This document shows positions 56,970-64,000 of a stretch of 64,000 nt of DNA, one piece after another. The DNA comes from Odobenus rosmarus divergens (Eukaryota > Chordata > Mammalia > Carnivora > Odobenidae): NCBI RefSeq assembly GCF_000321225.1, contig NW_004450403.1, forward strand, positions 215,978 to 279,977, read 5' to 3'. The stretch's first letter is position 1; every line of letters begins with the position of its first letter. The notes under the pieces were generated by a model, which worked only from the letters and a program-made list of their open reading frames with translations, was not told the DNA's origin and did not search any database. A program made the position numbers and the translations under genes.

Positions 56970-57327
56970 ATATAAATAATAAAGGACTTATATCCAAAAT
57001 ATATCAATAACTTCTACAAGTCAATGATAAAATGTTATACTCCAATAAAAGAATGGGTATACATTTTCTATGTGTTCCCAAAGCAGACATGCAAATGGCC
57101 AGCAAGCTTCTGAAAGGACATTCAGCATCACTGTTCATTAAGGAAAGGCACACAAGACGGGTTAGTGGAGAACTGAGGGTGGATAATGGATAGGGAATTG
57201 ATACAGCAAATATAACCCATGCTAATTATGGAATTCAATGGTGTGTGTATGAGTGTTCATTATATTGTTCTTCTAACTTCTGTGTATGATGAAACATTTT
57301 CATAATAAAGTATTAGAAAAAACAATC
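56970..57327 (+). mobile_element. Old L1M, plus strand, internally deleted
   Basis: First part is ORF2 sequence (AAAGGACTTATATCCAAAAT, CAAATGGCCAGCAAGCTTCT). After about 57160 it jumps to 3' untranslated region text ending CATTTTCATAATAAAGTATTAG. The intervening ORF2 end is missing. Confidence 0.72.
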
Positions 57328-59279
57328 CAATTTTGAGATATTGGACTCTCTCCTTCCACCCCCACAATTCTCCCCTGATACGAAACCCCAAGACAAGTGG
57401 GCATGATCATGTCATCTGTTTTGGTCTAACAGATGTAAGCAGATGTCTCTAGCTATGGCTTCCAGGATAAGCCCTTGAACTGAAACAAAGACAGGATGCC
57501 CTGAGTTGCTGTAGGATCCTGCAGTCATGGGAACAAGTCACAACGGAAGTGTGGCAGAACAGGAAGACAGAGGGGGTCTGGTCCAGGGAGCACAGCAGAG
57601 ACCCTTTGTCAGACGTGCTCTGCCTAGCTCTGTTCTTCTTGAGTTATATGGTGAAGGTCTCACTGGTTGAAGCCTGCTTTCATTTACTCAAAATGAGGAC
57701 TGAAAATAATAAGCCTAAATTTCGGCATTGGCAGAAGGGAGGAGATTGGAATCAAAGCTGAGAGCCAAATCCCTGCATCTGGGGGACCTGAAGTCGGTTG
57801 TGCTGTGACCACACACAACCAAGTGCCCACCGAGACTGTGGGGTGAGGAGAAATGGCAGGGAACACCCAGAATGTGGGCTTTGTTGGTTGCTTCATGCTA
57901 TCCTCAGTGAAGTCCACCAGGGAAGAATACACTTGGCTTAGGACGATTGATCTTCAAATGGAGACAGGGAGGAAACCATTTCTGGAAGAGGCATTTTCTA
58001 CCTTGCAGTTTCTGAGTTGCCTTGACTAAGACTGAGTTTCTTTGTTTGTTTTAACTCAGCTGATCGCAAGCATCAAACTAGAAAAAGAGAATTAATTTGC
58101 TCTAGGTGTGCATCCTTGCAACAAAACCCGGGTGTGCCCCAAACAGCTGCTGTGTACTCCAGTTATGGAAAAAATACACATGTTTTGCCTTTAATTTTCC
58201 TCACTCATTCCTAAATACACACATTTCTTATATTTCTTATCTCTCAAGACCAAACCAGATGGCAGATTTCTTCTGAATATGACTGGTTTCTCCTGAATCT
58301 CAAGGAATACTAGAGATTTCCAGGCCTTTCTTTTCCCACTCGACTGCTCTGCACTGGTTTGGCCATTGGGGTCTCAAAGAGAAGAGGGTCAGAGGAAGGA
58401 AGGAGTCAGGGTGTTGCCCCTCTGTCCCTTGCCTCGGGGCGCCTCCAGCAGGAACCTGCGTCCTCTCAGGTGCTGGTGACATGGGACAGAACCAATCTGG
58501 GTGGCTTCTTCCCTCAATTCATCCAGCCCAGGGGGTAGCAGATTCCTCTACAATCTCCTTATTGTTGCTTTGTCAGGCCTGTTGGTCTTCTTTGTTGTTT
58601 GACACCGGTGTAATGTTTTCTTTATGTTAAATTATCTCTGTTGAACTTTTCTGATTGGATCCTGAGGGACAGACGTCATAACCCCAGGCCAGGTGGCTCC
58701 ATTAGGGGGTGGTTGGTGGACAGAACAGCAGAAGTGGGGGCAGACACCGAGGGGCCAGAACTGTCTGATAAGAGGTTAGCTGGCTTTCTGCAGTCTTACC
58801 AATCAGTCCCTTCCTTTTCTAAGAAAAGGTGATAGAGTGTTGAGAATGTCCCATATTTTCCGATAGCAGCTTGTAGGGAGTCAGTTTCCAGTGGGTGAAG
58901 TCAGGAATGTGAGCTGATGGAATTTTCCCACCAGAGCAGCATCCAGCCTCTGGACGTATGTACATAAAGACAGTATGGGGAATGAAAATGGAAGGCATGC
59001 TGATTGACCCAGGGAAGAGCATATTACCCTCGCCAAGTGCATTTAAAAAAACTAAATGCATTAAAATATTCTCAACATAAAAGAATTAAAAGTTAGCATC
59101 ATACCTTCATAACAAAAAGTTTAGTGACTTATTGAAATATATATCATTCCCATTAGAGGTGATGGTATGTCACTTTTCAAGTAAATTATTTATTATTAAT
59201 AAATTATTTATTATTATTCTTTTGATTATTTTTTATTTTCCCCCATACTGTCAAAATTGGAAGTTCAGTTTGAGGGGGC
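57328..59279. other. Unique sequence, no gene found
   Basis: No gene. Frames at 57549-57932 and 58300-58832 are short and without motifs. AT-rich repeats of TTATTATT at 59188-59240. Confidence 0.5.
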
Positions 59280-59399
59280 ATTAACCATTGCAGCCACTCT
59301 CCCTTGCCCTCACTGGACGAAGTGTCAATAAAGCAAATCAAACAAATGACAAAGAAAAACAAACAAAAATCCTCCAAACCCCATTTTGCTTGGTCTGGG

Positions 59400-59990
59400 T
59401 TGGTTCTTGTTCTCTGTATTCTTCAGAAGTGATAAACTATTATGCAAATGGGAGCTACTTTTTTCCTTATTTCACTTCATATTTTCTTGTTTCAAGTTTA
59501 ACAGGCAGATTCGGTGCATCTCACCAGGGACATCGTTCAGTTTGGTTATGCTCAGGAATTGAGCATAATTCTCAGCCAGCCAACAATGTATTAAGTGGCT
59601 CACAATAAAACAAAGGGTCAATAAGGGAGACACCAACCTTGAAAAGAAATAAAACCATCATTTCCTCAGAAGACTTCCCTTATGAAAGAGGAAATAAGAA
59701 CTTAATTGGCATCCAAACTAACAGCAGCTGAAAGCCCTAAAGCGTAAGAGCAATTAGACCTCAAACCTAATTAGCCTCCCCTTCCTGTGCCACTTGGAGG
59801 CAACAGGTGTCCCCGGACTCCTTGTCGGCGGCTACTTCCTTGTTAGTGCTCCCCAATTGCTGACGAGGTGAGAGGAGACTAGATTCCCTGGGAACTCTTG
59901 TCCTGAAGATAGATATTTCAGAAACCAATTATACTGGCCTCCCCGGGACACAGACTTGCTATAAATATCAGCCTTCTCAGGCCCTAGCCG
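59400..59990. promoter_or_regulatory. Candidate enhancer-like unique block
   Basis: Repeat-free, non-coding stretch with a cluster of recognisable binding-site words: octamer ATGCAAAT at 59442-59449, E-box CAGCTG at 59725-59730, homeodomain-type CAATTAG at 59751-59757 and TAATTAG at 59768-59774, and MEF2-like CTATAAATA at 59959-59967. Such words also occur by chance, so regulatory function is inferred from texture, not shown. Confidence 0.3.
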
Positions 59991-61464
59991 GGATGTCTTT
60001 GTTACTTATGATATAGTATGTGAGTTAACTTGGGGTACAAGTCAAAGTATAGAGTTAACATTCTGGTTTCTGTCCTAAATGGATATTAGCAGTTATTATA
60101 ATTCACAGCAGCTGCTTATGATGACCATTAAGAAAAAACTATTATGCAGGGGAGTAAGTACGCGGGGCGGTAAATGTAGGTGGTGATAACAATAGGCTAC
60201 ATGGGATGCACCGATTAGAATCACTGTGGGGACAAAAGCCTGTCTGTGGGTGAATACAGATCCTGAAGACCAAAATCAACTGACGTGACGGCCAACATCC
60301 AGCAGAGATAGTCAAGAGTGTTGTGGTAAGATTTAACACAATCAATATGTGGAAAGTACCCAGTACAAAAACTGGTAGGACACAGGTGCTGAGTCACTGT
60401 AGACTCTACTCTCCTAAGTTACCAAGGCAGCACTAGGTGAGAATCCATTTCATAGAGACTGTGTTGAGACAGCTCATACTCTGAAGGCCAAGCCAGAGAA
60501 GGATAATGGAGAGATGTTATTTTTCTCATTTTCAAGTAGTCAAGGTAAGATCAATGACTTCCTCTTGACTTTCCTCTCATTGGTACAATGCAATTATGGT
60601 TTTACACACCGATTATCACAAACGTAAGTCATTGAGCCTACCAGCAAAGGGACCCTTTCTTTCACTTATGTATGATGATAAAAAGGTCTAAGGCAACATC
60701 ACTCAAAGTGTGGTCAGAGACAGACTACTGGTACGGTAACCCTCGAGTATTTATTACTGTTCTGCTAAGGGATTAGGCACTAGCCCCAGGTGTATGTCTA
60801 CCATATCACTGAGTATGTATTTGTTTCAGCTAATGTTTTTTCCAGACAGTGATCTTTCAGTGAGGGAAGCAGTGTGTTGAGTTACTTGTGCCCAAGCTCC
60901 TGTGTCTCACAGACGGGCACTTCAGTAGCAATGACCCCACAGGGCTGGAACACCTTGCTGTGGGTCATCCGAGAGCTAGTGCCAAAAATCGCTCGTGGAC
61001 TTCACATGTCCTGGCACTGAATTACTTGTTTTTCACGTTATAATACACATTCTCTTAATGATGTAGTAAAATATTATAAAAAAACAATTATAATCTTTTT
61101 TTCACATGATTTGGAAAATTTGGGGGTTTTAAAACAACATTCTCTTATTATCTTCATTGAGGACATATTGAAGTGTTTCTAACAAGACTGTTCATTTCAT
61201 GATGATTAAATAACAAAAGTCAAGTAATTGGGAAAGGAGAGGTAGCATGTGATAAAAAGTCCAAGGTACAGAAAATAATTCATGATGGTCTTCTTTTCCA
61301 TTTGCCCCATGAATAGCACAGAGATAACAACAGAGGGCATTTCATAAGGTAGATGATCAAATGAGGTAATCCCTAGAAACTGTTTATAACAATGCCCTGA
61401 GCAGCAAAATTTCCATAAATACTGCCTATTAATGGTAGTACTGACATTAATGATAGCTAAAGAT
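59991..61464. other. Unique sequence, no gene found
   Basis: No gene. CACTCAAAGTGTGGTC near 60701 resembles the terminus of hAT-type elements, but the rest does not fit a known one. Confidence 0.45.
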
Positions 61465-61695
61465 TTACATAAGGCCTCATATGCATTCAGCAACTCTGCT
61501 ACATGTCTTGGGTATATTATTTAATTTCATCCTTCCCCCAGCCTTAGTAGCTACTATTGTCCTCATTTTACAAATGAGAAAACGAAGATAAAGAAAAGTG
61601 AAGTCACCTAGTGCCCTAGAGCTGGTTAGTGGTGGAGGGGCTGAGAAACCAGGCGGTCTGACGGTTGAGTGTTGGCACCTAACCACTCTTTCCTA
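61465..61695 (-). mobile_element. MIR SINE, minus strand
   Basis: TCCTCATTTTACAAATGAGA, AAGTGAAGTCACCTAGTGCC and AGAGCTGGTTAGTGGTGGAG follow the antisense MIR from core to tRNA-related part. Confidence 0.88.
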
Positions 61696-62149
61696 CTAGC
61701 TCAGTAGTAGCCACAGAAAGGAAACTCAACAGGAGATGTGTCTTACACATTTTTTGCCCCAAAGCTGTCAGTTTTTTGAAATAGACAAGGTTTTACCTGG
61801 TCCTGGGCTGCAGGAAAATACTACTGAATAGTAACTATCTAGTAGAAGTAAATCATGAATAGATATAATTCCCAGGAGGGAATTGCAAGATCATACAGAG
61901 GTTTCCCCCATAAAGTTAATACTTATATCACCCTTGGTGACTGTGAAGGCATAATTTTGAATCATGGGTCCTATGAAAGTAATTCTGTAGAACATAGTGA
62001 GTTATAGAGCTCACCGGTCTCCTACAATGTGTTTGGCAAATTTTGACTGACAATATTTCTGAGAGTAAAACCAGACTACCATAGTTATGACTTCTTGCAT
62101 ATTTAGTCCTATCCTGGAGCCTTAAAATGGAAAGGCATTTATTTGGTCT
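61696..62149. other. Non-genic unique sequence
   Basis: Nothing recognised. Confidence 0.45.
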
Positions 62150-62990
62150 TTTGTCTGTACTCACTCCCTTGGCCACCCTGTCTAGTCCCTTGGCTTTCAA
62201 TAGCATTTATATGCTAATCCTCCTAAATGGAACCCACAGGCTCAGACCTTCTCTCCCAAGTTCCATACTCAGCAGCCTATTCAACATCGCTGCTTGGATG
62301 TCTAGCGGACCCTGCAAACATGACAAATCCTAGACTGGGCTCTCATCTCTCCCCATTAACTTGCTCCACCCCAGCCATCCCCGTCTCAGGCGACACCAGT
62401 GCCAGCCTTGCTGTTATTCAGGCCAAAAACCTTAGTCATCCCTGATTCTTCTCTCATCTCATCCATTAGCTCATCCTGCTGGAATCTACTTCCCATTGTA
62501 TAGATGCTGGCCATTCCTCATTAGTCTCCATAGTTCCCCTGGCCATAGTGCCTGAAGGCGCCACCTCCTCTTCCCCCGATTACCGCAGTGCTACAGCATA
62601 GTCTCAGTCCAGCCACTACTGCAAGCTCTTTCCACGGTAAATGAAATGGTGTCATTCCTATGCTCAAAACTCCACAGTGAGTTCCAGCTTATTTCCAAGA
62701 GAAAGTCAAAGTCACAGGGGGAGTTTTCTCCTTCTTCCCTTGCCCCCCCGCCTTCCTTTCCTACTACTCTTCCCCTCCCTCATTCCATCCAACTCCACTG
62801 GCCCTGATACTGGTCCATGAAGAGTAGGCATTGCCCCCTCTGGCTTTTCCTTTTCTTGTTTCTCTTCCTGAAAACCCTTCCCTGAGACGATCTGCTTGCT
62901 TGATTCTCTTGCTTCCTTCCAGTGTTTGCCCAGACTTCCCTTTCTTGATGAGGCCTGGCCTCGGCCCTGTGTTGAGAGGCATCAGTCTCG
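62150..62990 (+). mobile_element. L2 LINE, plus strand
   Basis: A long run of L2 landmarks: CTGCTTGGATGTCTAGCGGA, CATCCCTGATTCTTCTCTCA, ACTACTGCAAGCTCTTTCCA, CAAAACTCCACAGTGAGTTC and CCCAGACTTCCCTTTCTTGA. It includes the degraded end of the reverse transcriptase region. Small frames across it, such as 62764-63070 on the minus strand, are not genes. Confidence 0.7.
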
Positions 62991-63084
62991 CCATCCAAGC
63001 ACACATCCATGGGTAGTGAAGGAATACTAGTTCGAAGTCCTACTGCGCAGCATGTGGGCATACAGAACACTTCAAATGGCTTCT

Positions 63085-63235
63085 CGTTTGAACCTTAGGA
63101 AACTGGTACTTTGACAGACGAAGAAACTGAGGCACAGAGAGGTGAAGAAGTTCGCTTCAAGTCACGCGGGACATGAAAGAGCTGTAGCTTGAGCACATCA
63201 GCCTGGCCTGAGCCTGTGCCCCAGTGTCTAAAGCA
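63085..63235 (-). mobile_element. MIR SINE, minus strand
   Basis: CGAAGAAACTGAGGCACAGA, GAGGTGAAGAAGTTCGCTTC and TCACGCGGGACATGAAAGAG in antisense MIR order. Confidence 0.88.
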
Positions 63236-63319
63236 GAATGCTCCCACTCCACCTGCAATCCACCCCAGTCTGCTGGGGGACCCACTGTTGTCCTGTTAGG
63301 CACACAGGGCAACAATGAT

Positions 63320-63480
63320 ACCATCAATTTATCCTTTCACTAATCCTCTAAAGTAAGGAGGACAAAAGCTTCAGTTTTAGGGAGAGAAATATTGAGATAA
63401 AAGGTGTTTAGGTGTCAAAGGTCACTACATGAGTTAAAAGCAGAGCTTAGATGATAAACCAAGTGTCCTCACTCCTAGCC
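63320..63480 (-). mobile_element. MIR fragment, minus strand
   Basis: CTCTAAAGTAAGGAGGACAA, AGGTGTCAAAGGTCACTACA and CAGAGCTTAGATGATAAACC give a worn antisense MIR core. Confidence 0.6.
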
Positions 63481-64000
63481 CCAAATATTTTACGAGCTGT
63501 GCAATTCTCCCTCATGCGTGGCTCACAAGATTGTCTGTGCAGAGAAAAGTGCATGGGCCCTATGATCTCATTGGTCCAACAACCAAATCCTAGAGGGGAC
63601 CGTGATGACTGTATCGGTAACATAAGAGACACCCCAGATTTTGAGCTGGGGGACAATTCCTGAAGGTAGCTAAAAAGGAAGCTCTGGGGTAGAGCCAAGA
63701 TGCTTACCACCTTAGCATAAATGGCAGGAGAATGCTTCTATTTATAAAGTGCAGGTGAACTCTTGTGGTGTCACACAGGCTTGCCAACCAGAGATCTAGC
63801 CCATCCCGGTGTGTCTTTGTCACCAGTATAATTAGCACTAATAGTGCGACAAGCTTTCTTCGTGAGCTTCCTATCTTCACCCAGCCAAAAGAACATGTGC
63901 TACCACGGGAACGGCTTTCAGTGATCCAGGATGAGAAATCAGCTTCCGGATGATACCACCCACACTGACCTGCATGCTCTGAGCTTCCCAAACTTCATTC
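63481..64000. other. Non-genic unique sequence to window end
   Basis: Overlapping frames on both strands at 63447-63991 without domains. Nothing else recognised. Confidence 0.45.

Noticed and set aside
60695..61025. hAT-type DNA transposon
   Set aside because: Only the first 16 bases resemble a hAT terminus; the body does not match any element I recognise.

Overview
This is mammalian nuclear DNA with no protein-coding or RNA gene that I can support. The organism looks like a carnivore of the arctoid branch (bear, seal or mustelid type). The evidence is six tRNA-Lys-derived carnivore SINEs (CAN SINEs), whose heads read like GGGGCGCCTGGGTGGCTCAG and whose tails are CT-rich then A-rich, plus several L1 3' ends of the matching carnivore type with clear target-site duplications. 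The head and tail wording fits arctoid copies better than dog or cat copies. That placement rests on remembered consensus sequences, not on a search. The window is either intergenic or the inside of a large intron.

Layout. 1-13 kb: the edge of an L1 ORF2 fragment, a SINE, a twin-primed (5'-inverted) L1 at 2.6-3.5 kb, MIR and older L1 fragments, an MLT1 LTR at 8.0-8.6 kb, a long degenerate antisense L1M at 9.1-11.1 kb and a SINE at 12.2 kb. 13-20 kb: a tailless SINE, MaLR LTRs, an L2, a SINE, and an L1 3' end at 19.4-20.2 kb that carries unexplained extra sequence at its 5' end. 20-29 kb: mostly unique, fairly GC-rich sequence with few recognisable repeats, including a stretch that reads like a conserved noncoding element near 26.2 kb. 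29.8-30.95 kb: a CA/TG-rich satellite-like block with a period of about 150 bp, enclosed by two inverted arms of about 100 bp that match at roughly 93%. 31-50 kb: L2, L1M, SINE, MaLR and MER20-like elements, microsatellites and two more young L1 3' fragments. 50-64 kb: MIR, L2, MaLR and L1M fossils, a segment that repeats sequence found 10.3 kb upstream, and a long unique stretch at 59.3-60.0 kb that is a candidate regulatory element.

The long reading frames fall into two groups. Some are remnants of L1 ORF2 (for example 2614-3135, 9602-9985 and 19281-19892). Others exist only because CA-rich DNA lacks stop codons (29929-30687 and its shadows). I did not find a novel gene system. The observations most worth following up are the fold-back satellite, the 10.3-kb-spaced duplicate, and several retroposons with unusual ends. 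Repeat family names are assigned by reading against remembered consensus; subfamily names are deliberately not given. Boundaries are accurate to a few bases where a target-site duplication is stated, and to a few tens of bases otherwise.
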